Position numbers and translations under genes: made by a program
From: Trebonia sp963811335
GTDB lineage: Bacteria; Actinomycetota; Actinomycetes; Streptosporangiales; Streptosporangiaceae
Direction of reading: 5' to 3'
Length of the DNA stretch: 64,000 nt
NCBI GenBank assembly: GCA_963811335.1
Contig: CAWERB010000026.1
Location: forward strand, 62,001 to 126,000
Shown here: positions 25,138 through 34,249 of the stretch, one piece after another
Numbering within the stretch: the first letter of the stretch is position 1
Layout: every line of letters starts with the position of its first letter
The notes under the pieces: generated by a model
What the model was told of the DNA's origin: nothing
What the model saw: the letters and a program-made list of their open reading frames with translations, nothing else
Database searches by the model: none

Positions 25138-25226
25138 CCTCGTACCTTAGTTGACCGTCCGGTTCGGCCCGCGCACCTCGGCGGCGCCATTGCGATGTTG
25201 TGGACACTGCGTGCATTTCTAATGTA

Positions 25227-25244
25227 CAAACGTACGCAAGTTTG
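25227..25244. promoter_or_regulatory. possible operator for the TetR/betB divergent region
   Basis: In the 130-base divergent gap there is an AT-richer patch with CAAAC-N8-GTTTG (25227-25244) around GTACGC, directly preceded by TGTAC. It ends 23 bases before the start of the aldehyde dehydrogenase gene, so bound TetR would block transcription. Confidence 0.4.
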
Positions 25245-25267
25245 CCTACCCGGTCTGGGAGCACGGC

Positions 25268-26743
25268 ATGAACGAGCTGTACATCGGCGGCGCATGGGTG
25301 CCCTCCGCGTCCGGTGCGACGTCGCAGACGCTGAACCCGTACGACGCGAGCGTGCTCGCCACGGTCGCCGAGGCGTCCGCCGCCGACGTCGAGCGGGCCG
25401 TGGCCGCCGCCCGCGCGGCCTTCGATGACGGCCCGTGGCCGCGCACGCCGGCCGCCAGCCGCGGCAAGGCGCTCGCCGCGATTGCCGACCTGCTTCAGCG
25501 TGACCGCGAGTCGCTGGCCAGGACCGAGACCCTGGACACCGGCAAGACGCTGACCGAGGCCCGCGCCGACGTCGACGACGCGACGTCCGTGTTCCGCTAC
25601 TACGCGGCCGCGGCCGGCTCGCAGGCCGGGCGGGTGGTCGACGCGGGCCGGACGGATGTCGCGAGCCGCATCGTGCACGAGCCGGTCGGCGTGTGCGCGC
25701 TTATCGCGCCGTGGAACTACCCGCTGCTGCAGATGTCCTGGAAGCTCGCGCCCGCGCTCGCCGCCGGCAACACCGTGGTGCTCAAGCCGAGCGAGCTCAC
25801 GCCGCTGACCACGGTCGCGCTCACCGCGCTCACCGCTGAGGCGGACCTGCCGCCCGGCACCGTCAACCTGCTGCTGGGCAGCGGGGACCCGGTGGGCCAG
25901 GCGCTGGTGTCGCACCCGGGCGTGGACCTCATCTCGTTCACCGGGGGACTGGCGACCGGTCAGAAGGTGATGGCGGCGGCCGCCAGGGGAGTGCGCCGGG
26001 TCACGCTTGAGCTCGGCGGCAAGAACCCGAACATCGTCTTCGCCGACGCCGACCTCACCGCCGCGCTCGACCTCGCGCTCGCCGCCGCGTTCCTGCACTC
26101 CGGCCAGGTGTGCTCGGCCGGGTCCCGGCTGATCGTGCAGGACAGCATCCACGCCGGCTTCGTGGCCGAGCTCGCCGCCCGGGCCGGCCGGATACGGCTC
26201 GGCAGCGGCCTCGACCCCGCCTCCGAGGCGGGCCCGCTGATCTCCGCGGCGCACCGGGCCAAGGTGGAACGGCACATCGAGGGCGCCGTGGTCGGCGGCG
26301 CGCGCCTCGTCGCCGGCGGAGCAGGCCTGCCGAACCGGAGCTGGCGAGGAGGCTTCTTCCTGCGCCCGACCGTGTTCGACGGCTGCACGCGGGACATGGC
26401 GATCGTGCGTGAGGAGGTGTTCGGACCCGTTGTGACCGTCGAGCGGTTCACCACCGAGGAAGAGGCGGTCCGCCTGGGCAACGACACGGACTACGGCCTG
26501 GCGGGCGCGGTGTGGACGGGGAACGCGGGGCGGGCCGAGCGCGTCGCGGGCGCGCTGCGCCACGGCACCGTCTGGATCAACGACTACCATCCCTACCTCC
26601 CGCAGGCGGAATGGGGCGGCTTCGGCAAGTCGGGGATCGGCCGTGAGCTCGGCCCGTCCGGCATCGAGGAGTACCAGGAAAAGAAGCACATCTATCACCG
26701 GATCAACCCGGAGCCCCTGCGCTGGTTCTCGGAAGGATCATGA
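25268..26743 (+). CDS. betB: betaine-aldehyde-dehydrogenase-like NAD(P)-dependent aldehyde dehydrogenase
   Basis: A 491-residue ALDH superfamily enzyme. Landmarks are the NAD-binding APWNYPLLQMSWKLAPALAAGNTVVLKPSE (as ALIAPWNYPLL, about residues 145-155, and KPSE near 178), the catalytic glutamate in LELGGKNPN (about 250) and the catalytic cysteine in SGQVCSAGSR (about 284). It would oxidise betaine aldehyde or a similar aldehyde to the acid. The assignment to betaine rests on the next gene: its TGA overlaps the start of a choline-dehydrogenase-like GMC oxidoreductase, the standard second half of choline to glycine-betaine conversion. A TetR gene is divergent upstream. Many ALDHs share these motifs, so the substrate is an inference. 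Confidence 0.85.
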   Translation: MNELYIGGAWVPSASGATSQTLNPYDASVLATVAEASAADVERAVAAARAAFDDGPWPRTPAASRGKALAAIADLLQRDRESLARTETLDTGKTLTEARADVDDATSVFRYYAAAAGSQAGRVVDAGRTDVASRIVHEPVGVCALIAPWNYPLLQMSWKLAPALAAGNTVVLKPSELTPLTTVALTALTAEADLPPGTVNLLLGSGDPVGQALVSHPGVDLISFTGGLATGQKVMAAAARGVRRVTLELGGKNPNIVFADADLTAALDLALAAAFLHSGQVCSAGSRLIVQDSIHAGFVAELAARAGRIRLGSGLDPASEAGPLISAAHRAKVERHIEGAVVGGARLVAGGAGLPNRSWRGGFFLRPTVFDGCTRDMAIVREEVFGPVVTVERFTTEEEAVRLGNDTDYGLAGAVWTGNAGRAERVAGALRHGTVWINDYHPYLPQAEWGGFGKSGIGRELGPSGIEEYQEKKHIYHRINPEPLRWFSEGS

Positions 26744-28425
26744 TGAGCACGGACGAGTACGACTTCATCATCGTCGGCGGTGGCTCCGCCGGGAGCGCCC
26801 TGGCCAGCCGCCTGTCGGCCGACCCGGCCAGCAAGGTCCTGGTGCTCGAGGCCGGCCTGCCGGACTACCGCTGGGACGTGCTCATCCACATGCCGGCCGC
26901 GCTGACGTTCCCTATCGGCAACCGCTTCTACGACTGGGGCTACCAGTCCGAGCCGGAGCCGCACCTCGCGAACCGGCGGATCTATCACGCGCGGGGCAAG
27001 CTGCTCGGCGGGTCGAGCAGCATCAACGGGATGATCTTCCAGCGCGGCAACCCCCTGGACTACGAGCGCTGGGCGGCCGACCCTGGCATGGAGACCTGGG
27101 ACTACCGGCACTGCCTGCCGTACTTCAAGCGGATGGAGAACAGCCTGGCGGGCGACGAGGAGTACCGCGGCCACGAAGGCCCGCTCGTACTCGAGCGCGG
27201 GCCGGCGGACAACGTGCTCTTCCAGGCCTTCTTCGCCGCGGCGGAGCAGGCGGGCTACCCGCGGACCGATGACGTCAACGGCTACCGCCAGGAGGGCTTC
27301 GCGGCCTTCGACCGCAACGTGCACCGGGGCCGCCGGCTGTCCGCCGCCCGTGCCTACCTGCACCCGGCGATGAGCCGGCCGAACCTGACGGTGCGCACCC
27401 GCGCGCTCGCCACCCGGATCCTGTTCGACGGCACCCGCGCCGTCGGCGTGCAGTACAAGCCCGCCCGCGGCACGCCCGTCACGGTCCACGGCAAGGAGAT
27501 CATCTGCTGCGGCGGCGCGATCAACACCCCGCAGCTGCTGCAACTGTCCGGAGTGGGCAACGCGCGTGAGCTCGAGGCGCTCGGTATCGAGACGGTAGCG
27601 GACCTGCCGGGCGTCGGCGAGAACCTCCAGGATCACCTGGAGGTGTACGTGCAGTACGCGTGCAAGCAGCCGGTGTCGATGCAGCCGTCACTCGCCAAGT
27701 GGAAGCGCCCCTACATCGGGGCGCAATGGCTTTTCCTGCGGTCGGGGCCCGCGGCCACCAATCACTTCGAGGGTGGCGGATTCGTGCGGAGTAACGAGGG
27801 CGTGGCCTACCCGAACCTGATGTTCCACTTCCTGCCCGTCGCCATCCGTTACGACGGCTCGTCGCCGGCCGGCGGCCACGGCTACCAGGTGCACATCGGC
27901 CCGATGTACTCCGACGCGCGCGGGAGTGTGAAGATCCGCTCCGCCGATCCGGGCGAGCACCCGGCGCTCCGGTTCAACTACCTGTCCACCGCGCAGGACC
28001 GGCGCGAGTGGGTGGAGGCCATCAGGGTCGCCCGCACGATACTCAACCAGCCGGCGCTGGACGAGTACAACGGCGGTGAGCTCTCTCCCGGCAGGCAAGT
28101 GCAGTCGGACGAGGAGGTGCTCGGCTGGGTGGCGCGCGACGCCGAGACCGCCCTGCACCCGTCGTGCACCGCGAGGATGGGCACGGACGCGATGTCCGTG
28201 GTGGACCCGTCGAGCATGCGGGTGCACGGCATCGACGGGCTGCGGGTAACCGACGCCTCCGTTATGCCTTACGTCACCAACGGCAACATCTACGCGCCGG
28301 TCATGATGATGGCGGAGAAGGCGGCCGACCTTGTCCTTGGCAACACCCCGCTAACGCCGCAGGACGTCGTCTTCTACCGGCACGGCGGCCGCGATGCCGC
28401 GCGGGGCGACCACAGCGCCGACTGA
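26740..28425 (+). CDS. betA: choline-dehydrogenase-like GMC oxidoreductase
   Basis: A 561-residue FAD-dependent GMC-family enzyme. The Rossmann FAD motif is IIVGGGSAGSALASRLS (about residues 10-26). The GMC signature 1, GKLLGGSSSINGM, is near 86-98, and signature 2, CCGGAINTPQLLQLSGVG, is near 250-267. The catalytic His region is HPSCTARMG (about 472) followed by VTDASVMPYVTNGN. It would oxidise choline (or another primary alcohol) to the aldehyde, which the overlapping upstream gene oxidises further. Two ATGs (26740 and 26743) are adjacent, and GGAAGG precedes them. No choline transporter or glycine betaine porter gene is seen next to it. Confidence 0.88.
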   Translation: MMSTDEYDFIIVGGGSAGSALASRLSADPASKVLVLEAGLPDYRWDVLIHMPAALTFPIGNRFYDWGYQSEPEPHLANRRIYHARGKLLGGSSSINGMIFQRGNPLDYERWAADPGMETWDYRHCLPYFKRMENSLAGDEEYRGHEGPLVLERGPADNVLFQAFFAAAEQAGYPRTDDVNGYRQEGFAAFDRNVHRGRRLSAARAYLHPAMSRPNLTVRTRALATRILFDGTRAVGVQYKPARGTPVTVHGKEIICCGGAINTPQLLQLSGVGNARELEALGIETVADLPGVGENLQDHLEVYVQYACKQPVSMQPSLAKWKRPYIGAQWLFLRSGPAATNHFEGGGFVRSNEGVAYPNLMFHFLPVAIRYDGSSPAGGHGYQVHIGPMYSDARGSVKIRSADPGEHPALRFNYLSTAQDRREWVEAIRVARTILNQPALDEYNGGELSPGRQVQSDEEVLGWVARDAETALHPSCTARMGTDAMSVVDPSSMRVHGIDGLRVTDASVMPYVTNGNIYAPVMMMAEKAADLVLGNTPLTPQDVVFYRHGGRDAARGDHSAD

Positions 28426-28499
28426 ACCTGAGCGCCGGCCGGCCCAGCGACTGGCGGGTTAGCCTGACCAGGGACGCGAACACCCCGCACGGGAGCCGC

Positions 28500-29321
28500 T
28501 CAGGCCTCGCCGAAGTCCGGGTCGCGCTTCTCGAAGCGGGCGGTAACCGCCTCGACCTGGTTCGGACTGCCGATCAGCGCGCGGATCTCCTCCTGCTCCG
28601 CCGCGAAGCCGGACGCCAGGTCGGTCCGCCCGGCGAGGTCGAGCAGCCGCTTCGCCGCCCGTACCGCGTGCGGGCTGCGCCCGGCGATCTCGCGCGCCAT
28701 GGCGAGGGCCGCGCCGAGCGGGTCGGGGTCGGTGCGCGTCGCCAGCCCGATCCGCACCGCCTCCTCGCCGCTGACGATCCGGCCCGTGTAGGTCAGCTCC
28801 TTGGCGACGTCCCGGCCGACCAGTTCGGGCAGCAGCTGGGTGCCGGTCATGTCGGGTATCAGGCCCCACGCCACCTCGAATACCGACAGCCGGGCGTCCG
28901 GCGTGACGATGCGGATGTCCGCGCCGAGTGAGATCTGCAGGCCGCCGCCGAGCGCGTTGCCGCGCATCGCCGCGATCACCGGAACGGGAAGCTCGGCCCA
29001 CACGTAGGCCGCCCGCTGCCCGGTCGCCCTGGCCGGCCCGGCCGCAGGCGGAAGCTCAGCGGTCGCGGTCAGCCGCTCGCCGCCGGCCATCGCCTGGAAG
29101 GCGCCGAAGTCAAGCCCGGCGCAGAAGTCGGGGCCCGCACCGGACAACACCACGGCCCGCAGTCCCGGCTGCGTCTTGAGCCGTTCGCCGGTGACAACGA
29201 GCGCCTCGAACATCGCGAGGTCCAGCGCGTTGCGCTTCTCCGGCCGGTTCAGCCGGACGTCGGCAACCCCGCCGTCCAGGGTGACGGTCACCCGGTCAGC
29301 GCTACCAGTCGTGTCGCTCAT
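28500..29321 (-). CDS. enoyl-CoA hydratase/isomerase (crotonase) family protein
   Basis: A 273-residue crotonase. Typical elements are LNRPEKRNALDLAMFEAL, the oxyanion-hole GAGPDFCAGLDFGAF (about residues 57-71) and AAMRGNALGGGLQISLGADIRI (about 118-139). The catalytic glutamates of true hydratases are replaced or uncertain: the segment after ADIRI reads VTPDARLSVFEVAWGL. It could therefore be an isomerase, a dehalogenase or another crotonase. I chose ATG 29321 (MSDTTGSADRVTV); an in-frame upstream start exists at 29351. It is convergent with the choline dehydrogenase gene. Confidence 0.83.
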   Translation of the reverse strand: MSDTTGSADRVTVTLDGGVADVRLNRPEKRNALDLAMFEALVVTGERLKTQPGLRAVVLSGAGPDFCAGLDFGAFQAMAGGERLTATAELPPAAGPARATGQRAAYVWAELPVPVIAAMRGNALGGGLQISLGADIRIVTPDARLSVFEVAWGLIPDMTGTQLLPELVGRDVAKELTYTGRIVSGEEAVRIGLATRTDPDPLGAALAMAREIAGRSPHAVRAAKRLLDLAGRTDLASGFAAEQEEIRALIGSPNQVEAVTARFEKRDPDFGEA

Positions 29322-29515
29322 CGATCCCGTGCTCCGTCCGCTCGATGTCATCCAGGCAGCGACGTTAGCCGACGGTCATGCCCCGTTGGCACCCGAGGTG
29401 TCATCGTGGCGCCAGGCGGGGTCAATGACGGCGGCCATGGCCCCGGTACGCGCGGCACAGGCCGGCCCGCCAGGAGGAGAACCCCCAGAGCGCGGGTAAA
29501 GACGAAAGACGGAGG

Positions 29516-29929
29516 TCAGGCGTGATGGCCGGCCTGCGCGCGCGCCTGCGCGGGTACCCGCACCGCCGACCAGCAGCGGACGATGTCGCGCATGGAAAGC
29601 AGCCCGACGACATCCTGTCCCTCCACGACCACGAGGTGCCGGAAGCCACCGCGCACCATGGCCGCCGCGGCCGCTTCCATGGTCCAGTTGCGCGCCGCGA
29701 AGACGACGTCCTGCGTGCAGTGCTCGCCCGCCATCTCGGTATCGGGATTCTCGCCGACGGCGACCGACCTGAGGATGTCCCGCTCGGTCAGGATGCCGAC
29801 CCCGGCGTCAGGATCGACGACGACGGCGGCGCCGACCTGGCGGGCGTTCATCATCCGGGCCGCCTCACGTAGCGTGTGAGCCGGGCCAACCGAGAGGACC
29901 TGCGCGGACATTCCGTCTTCGACCTTCAT
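29516..29929 (-). CDS. CBS-domain-pair protein
   Basis: A 137-residue stand-alone Bateman module. The first CBS domain covers about residues 8-62 (VGPAHTLREAARMMNARQVGAAVVVDPD, GILTERDILRSVAVG) and the second about 70-125 (MEAAAAAMVRGGFRHLVVVEG, VVGLLSMRDIVRCW). Such proteins bind adenosyl nucleotides and are often stress- or hypoxia-induced in actinobacteria. The start at ATG 29929 (MKVEDGMSAQV) fits the domain boundary; the frame upstream to 30076 has no homologous sequence. It is divergent from the phosphoglucomutase gene. Confidence 0.88.
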   Translation of the reverse strand: MKVEDGMSAQVLSVGPAHTLREAARMMNARQVGAAVVVDPDAGVGILTERDILRSVAVGENPDTEMAGEHCTQDVVFAARNWTMEAAAAAMVRGGFRHLVVVEGQDVVGLLSMRDIVRCWSAVRVPAQARAQAGHHA

Positions 29930-30224
29930 GGGCGCTTCACCTTCAAGCTCAGGGGTCGGTGCCGGCGGCGGCCTATAACGGCCTGGTATACCCGTTCTCG
30001 TTCTCCGAAAAACTTCAGAAACCTTCATGAAACTTCGCCGCCGCCCGTGGCGGGACCGCGGGGTCCCAGGTGCCACCCATCACGCTGGCCTGGCCGTTTT
30101 CGAGGAACCTGCCGTGGTGACCGGGGTACACGCCTCCGTTCTGCGGAAGATCTTTTCCAATGATCCGGAACGTAAGCGTGCGGTGCCCGGCGGCCGGCCT
30201 TACCCCCTGTGCCAGGATGGCGGT

Positions 30225-31865
30225 ATGGCCGATCCTCGTGCTGGGCAGCCCGCCGCCCCTGGCGACCTGGTAAACGTCGCGAAGCTCGTGACCGCTTACT
30301 ACACGGTGCGCCCCGATCCCGGCGAGGTCGCGCAGCGCGTGTCGTTCGGCACGTCCGGGCACCGCGGTTCCGCGTTCAGCGCGACGTTCAACGAGGACCA
30401 CATCCTCGCCACCACCCAGGCGATCTGCGAGTACCGGGCGGCCCAGGGCATCGACGGCCCGCTGTACCTGGGCGCCGACACGCACGCGCTCGCCGAGCCC
30501 GCCACGGCCAGCGCACTCGAGGTGCTCGCCGCCAACGGCGTGCGGGTGCTGACGGACGCGCGCGGCGGGTACACGCCCACCCCGGCGGTCTCGCGGGCCA
30601 TATTGACATACAACGCGGGTAAAACCGGCCCGCAGGCCGATGGGATCGTGGTCACCCCGTCGCACAACCCGCCGCCGGACGGCGGCTTCAAGTACAACCC
30701 GCCGGACGGCGGGCCGGCCGGCACCGACATCACCAAGTGGATACAGGACCGGGCGAACGAGCTGCTCAGCGACGGGCTTTCCGGCGTGCGCCGCGTGCCG
30801 TACGCCAAGGCTGTCGCCGCCGACACGACCGGCACCTTCGACTTCCTCGGCAGCTACGTGGCCGCCCTTGACGGCGTGGTCGACCTGGCCGCGATCCGCG
30901 ACGCGGGCATCCGCATCGGCGCCGACCCGCTCGGCGGCGCGAGCGTCGCGTACTGGGGCGAGATAGGCGAGCACTACGGCCTTGACCTCACCGTGGTCAA
31001 CCCGGAGGTGGACCCGACCTTCCGGTTCATGACGCTGGACTGGGACGGCAAGATCCGGATGGACTGCTCGTCGCCGTTCGCCATGGCCAGCCTGATCCGC
31101 CGCCAGCACGACTTCACGATCGCGACGGGCAACGACACGGACTCCGACCGGCACGGCATCGTCACGCCCGACGGCGGGCTGCTCAACCCGAACCACTACC
31201 TCGCGGTGGCCATCGAGTACCTGTACCGGCACAGGAACGGCTGGCCCGCGGCCGCGGCGGTCGGCAAGACGCTGGTCAGCTCGTCGATGATCGACCGGGT
31301 GACGTCCGGCCTCGGCCGGGCGCTGCTCGAGGTGCCGGTCGGGTTCAAGTGGTTCGTGCCCGGCCTGCTCGACGGCTCGGTGGCCTTCGGCGGCGAGGAG
31401 AGCGCCGGCGCCTCGTTCCTGCAGCGTGACGGGTCGGTATGGACGACGGACAAGGACGGGATCATCCTGGCGCTGCTGGCCTCCGAGATCACCGCGGTCA
31501 CCGGCCGGACACCGTCCCAGCTGTACGCCGGCCTCACCGAGCGCTACGGCGCGCCCGTGTACGCCCGGGTCGACACGCCCGCGACCCGCGAGCAGAAGGC
31601 GGCGCTCGGCAAGCTGTCCGCGGAGCAGGTCACCGCCGACGAACTGGCCGGGGAGAAGATCACCGCGGCGCTGACCACCGCACCGGGCAACGGCGCGGCC
31701 ATCGGCGGCCTCAAGGTGGTCACCGAGTCCGGCTGGTTCGCCGCCCGCCCGTCAGGCACCGAGGACGTGTACAAGCTGTACGCCGAGTCCTTCCGCGGCG
31801 CGGACCACCTGGCCGCCATCCAGGACGAGGCGCGCGCCATCGTCGCCAGGGCCATCGGCGGCTGA
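30225..31865 (+). CDS. pgm: alpha-D-glucose-phosphate-specific phosphoglucomutase
   Basis: Interconverts glucose 1-phosphate and glucose 6-phosphate, linking glycogen and cell-wall sugar nucleotides to glycolysis. The start at ATG 30225 gives 546 residues, the usual length for this family. Motifs: the phosphoserine loop TPSHNPPPDGG (about residues 144-154), the magnesium-binding GNDTDSDRHG (about 302-311), the sugar-specificity loop GGEESAGAS (about 388-396) and the phosphate-binding RPSGTED near the C-terminus. The upstream open frame to 30027 is not homologous. Monocistronic in appearance. Confidence 0.95.
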   Translation: MADPRAGQPAAPGDLVNVAKLVTAYYTVRPDPGEVAQRVSFGTSGHRGSAFSATFNEDHILATTQAICEYRAAQGIDGPLYLGADTHALAEPATASALEVLAANGVRVLTDARGGYTPTPAVSRAILTYNAGKTGPQADGIVVTPSHNPPPDGGFKYNPPDGGPAGTDITKWIQDRANELLSDGLSGVRRVPYAKAVAADTTGTFDFLGSYVAALDGVVDLAAIRDAGIRIGADPLGGASVAYWGEIGEHYGLDLTVVNPEVDPTFRFMTLDWDGKIRMDCSSPFAMASLIRRQHDFTIATGNDTDSDRHGIVTPDGGLLNPNHYLAVAIEYLYRHRNGWPAAAAVGKTLVSSSMIDRVTSGLGRALLEVPVGFKWFVPGLLDGSVAFGGEESAGASFLQRDGSVWTTDKDGIILALLASEITAVTGRTPSQLYAGLTERYGAPVYARVDTPATREQKAALGKLSAEQVTADELAGEKITAALTTAPGNGAAIGGLKVVTESGWFAARPSGTEDVYKLYAESFRGADHLAAIQDEARAIVARAIGG

Positions 31866-31968
31866 TGTCTCCCGGGGGCGCGACCCCCCTCCGGGGCGCG
31901 GCCGATGGCCAAAAGCGCCATCGTATCGGCCGCGCGGTCACCTGGCGCCCGGGCGGCTGCCGGGGCGG

Positions 31969-33195
31969 TCAGGGCGTCCGGGTCGTGGTGCTGGTGGGGC
32001 TGTTCGTGCCGAGGAACGAAGGGGGCTTCGGCGAGGAGCTGAGGGCAAGCACGATCGCGATCGCGGCCCCGATCGCTACCGCGACGGAAAGGGCGGCGGG
32101 CAGCAGCCAGCGGGGCCCGCGCCGCAGGCGGGCCACCGCCGCGGGAATAGCCACCTCGAGGAAGGCGGCGTCCGTCTTCGGCGCGTACTGCCCGGCGACG
32201 GCGGCCTCGGTCGGCGCGTACTGCTCGCCGGCGGCAACGTCCGTCGCCGGGGAGCGCTGCGGCGGCGGCGTGAGCGGCGCGGGCGGTGGCAGCACGGGCG
32301 TGAACGTGCTCGACTCGAGCACGGCCGACACCTCGTCCGGCCAGAACCTCCCCGGCGTGATCTCCGGGTGGGCGGCGGCGCCGACCGCCACCTGGAGTAT
32401 CAGCTCGTTGACGGCCGGCCGGGCGGCGGGGTCCTTCGCCAGGCAGGCGCCTATCACCGGGCGGAGCGAGTCGGGAACGCGGCTGAGGTCGGGCTCGCCG
32501 TTCACTACCCGGTAGGCGATCGCGAACATCTCGGTGCCGCTGCTGCCGAACGGCGCGGCGCCGGTCGCCGCGAACGTGAGCACGCTGCCGAGCGAGAAGA
32601 CGTCGCTCGCCGGGCCGACCGGGTGACCCTGGGCCTGCTCGGGCGACATGTACGCGGGGGTGCCGATCGCCGTGTGCGTGGCGGTGACCACGGTGCCTTC
32701 CGTGGTCCTCGAGATGCCGAAGTCGATGACGCGCGGCCCGTCGGCCGCGATGAGGATGTTGCCCGGCTTGAGGTCGCGGTGGATGAGGCCGTGGGAGTGG
32801 ATCGCCTGCAGCGCCTCGGCCAGGCCGCCGGCCAGCCGCCACACGGCGTGCGCGGGCAGCGGACCGGACCGGGTGACCAGGTCGGCGAGCGAAGGCCCGG
32901 CCACGAAGGTGGTGGCGAGCCACGGCGGGCTGTCATCTGGCCCGGCGCCGACGACCGCGGCGGTATAGGCATCGCTGACCGACTGCGCGGCGGCGACCTC
33001 CCGCCGGAACCGCTGCATGAACTCGGGATCGCGGGCCAGGTCCGGGTGCACGACCTTAACCGCGACCGGCCGGCCGCCCGGCGAGTAGCCGAGGAAGACC
33101 CGTCCCATGCCGCCCGCGCCCAGCCGTGCCTGCAGGCGGAAACCGCCGACCTGCCGCGGATCATGCTCCGCCAATGGCTCCACGAATGCGACCAT
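31969..33195 (-). CDS. PknB-type serine/threonine protein kinase with one transmembrane helix
   Basis: A 408-residue Hanks-type kinase. The catalytic domain spans about residues 18-270: glycine loop LGAGGMGRVF, lysine in VAVKVVHP (about 47), the GLIHRDLKPGN catalytic loop with its aspartate near 142, DFGIS, and the activation segment ending YMSPEQ. A Pro-rich juxtamembrane linker follows. Near residue 370 is the single membrane helix WLLPAALSVAVAIGAAIAIV, with a short extracellular tail of about 25 residues and no PASTA repeats. It therefore lacks an obvious sensor. A direct repeat lies upstream of its start. Confidence 0.92.
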   Translation of the reverse strand: MVAFVEPLAEHDPRQVGGFRLQARLGAGGMGRVFLGYSPGGRPVAVKVVHPDLARDPEFMQRFRREVAAAQSVSDAYTAAVVGAGPDDSPPWLATTFVAGPSLADLVTRSGPLPAHAVWRLAGGLAEALQAIHSHGLIHRDLKPGNILIAADGPRVIDFGISRTTEGTVVTATHTAIGTPAYMSPEQAQGHPVGPASDVFSLGSVLTFAATGAAPFGSSGTEMFAIAYRVVNGEPDLSRVPDSLRPVIGACLAKDPAARPAVNELILQVAVGAAAHPEITPGRFWPDEVSAVLESSTFTPVLPPPAPLTPPPQRSPATDVAAGEQYAPTEAAVAGQYAPKTDAAFLEVAIPAAVARLRRGPRWLLPAALSVAVAIGAAIAIVLALSSSPKPPSFLGTNSPTSTTTRTP

Positions 33196-33228
33196 ACCGG
33201 CCGCCGCCCCGCGACCGCGATAGCTTGA

Positions 33229-33270
33229 TGCACCTCAATCGGTTGCTTGCTGCACCTCAATCGGTTGCTT
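33229..33270. repeat. 20-bp direct repeat upstream of the kinase gene
   Basis: The sequence TGCACCTCAATCGG-TTGCTT is present twice without mismatch, at 33229-33248 and 33251-33270, two bases apart (period 22, two helical turns). A third partial element, TGAGGCACC, follows in the opposite sense. It lies 34 bases upstream of the kinase start, where an activator or repressor binding to one face of the helix would sit. Confidence 0.75.
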
Positions 33271-33438
33271 TGAGGCACCGCGATAACCGTGGATTCATGG
33301 TGCCGCATCTTTATTCAGCGGGCCGCGGCGGGCCCCGCCGCCCGCCCTTCATTCGCAGTGAATTCTAGAATCTTAACTGATCCCTAACTGTTGCAAAACG
33401 GTTGAACCTTCCGCGGGCCATGCTGCGTACCACGGGGC

Positions 33439-34212
33439 ATGAAGATCAAGACGCCGATCATCACGCTGCTCGTCGGCGTGGCCCTGGCCGTCGTGCTGCT
33501 TATCGCCAGCATGTCGGCGGTGTCTGCCAAGAAGACCGCCCTCGCCGCGGCCTCGGCAAGCGCCGCGGCCAGCGCGGCGCCGGCCGCCACGTCGAGCGCC
33601 GCCGCGTCGAGCGCCGTGTCGAGCGCCGCCGCGAGCGGCTCGGCGTCAGCGTCGGCAGCGGCGTCCGCGTCGGCCAGCGCGTCCGGCTTCGTGATACCGC
33701 CGCACGCCAACTACGACGGCGAGGTGCAGGGCAACAAGGGCGCTGTCGCGCTCGTCGTGCACGACACCTTCGCGGTCGCCTACTTCTGCAACGGCAGCAC
33801 CATCGAGGCGTGGTTCAGCGGCACGCCGGACAACGGAAAGCTGAACATGACGGGCAAGGGCGCCGCCAGCGCCGGGGCGACCCTCACCGCCAACTATGCA
33901 CTCGGGCACGCGCGCGGCACGGTAGTCGTCAAGGGCGTCAGCTACGTCTTCTCCATCATCGCGGTGCACAAGCCGTCCGGGCTCTTCCAGTCGATCGCCA
34001 ACGTGCGCGGCGCCACCATCAAGACGGGCTGGATCGTGCTGGCCGACGGCACCGAGGTCGGCTCGCTTAACCCGGACGTGAACGCCGCCAACTCCGTTTC
34101 GCAGGCGGCGCCCAAGCTCGACCTGTCCACCCTGACCGCGAACGACAACGGCACCACGATCACCGCCACGCCGATCGACGCCGAAACCGGCACCGGGTTG
34201 ACACTCGGCTGA
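33439..34212 (+). CDS. secreted or membrane-anchored Ala/Ser-rich protein
   Basis: A 257-residue exported protein. Residues 5-30 form an uncleaved-looking signal/anchor helix (IITLLVGVALAVVLLIASMSAV). This is followed by about 55 residues of Ala/Ser repeats acting as a wall-spanning linker, and then a beta-rich globular domain (about 85-255) with VALVVHDTFAVAYFCNGSTIEAWFSG and YALGHARGTVVVKGVSYVFSI. There is no lipobox or LPxTG. It precedes the DUF6529/Rieske pair by 37 bases on the same strand and may be functionally linked to it. The family was not recognised. Confidence 0.7.
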   Translation: MKIKTPIITLLVGVALAVVLLIASMSAVSAKKTALAAASASAAASAAPAATSSAAASSAVSSAAASGSASASAAASASASASGFVIPPHANYDGEVQGNKGAVALVVHDTFAVAYFCNGSTIEAWFSGTPDNGKLNMTGKGAASAGATLTANYALGHARGTVVVKGVSYVFSIIAVHKPSGLFQSIANVRGATIKTGWIVLADGTEVGSLNPDVNAANSVSQAAPKLDLSTLTANDNGTTITATPIDAETGTGLTLG

Positions 34213-34249
34213 TAATGACGACCGGATGCTGACTGAGAGAGGAAGAGCG

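Noticed and set aside
24542..26698. 718-residue minus-strand open frame
   Set aside because: It is antisense to the betaine aldehyde dehydrogenase gene, is rich in Arg/Gly/His/Val as high-GC shadows are, and contains the shifted tail of the TetR gene.
30015..31232. 405-residue minus-strand open frame
   Set aside because: Lies opposite the well-conserved phosphoglucomutase gene and has no recognisable motif.
31439..32515. 358-residue plus-strand frame over the pgm/kinase junction
   Set aside because: Shadow of phosphoglucomutase and the kinase gene in another frame.
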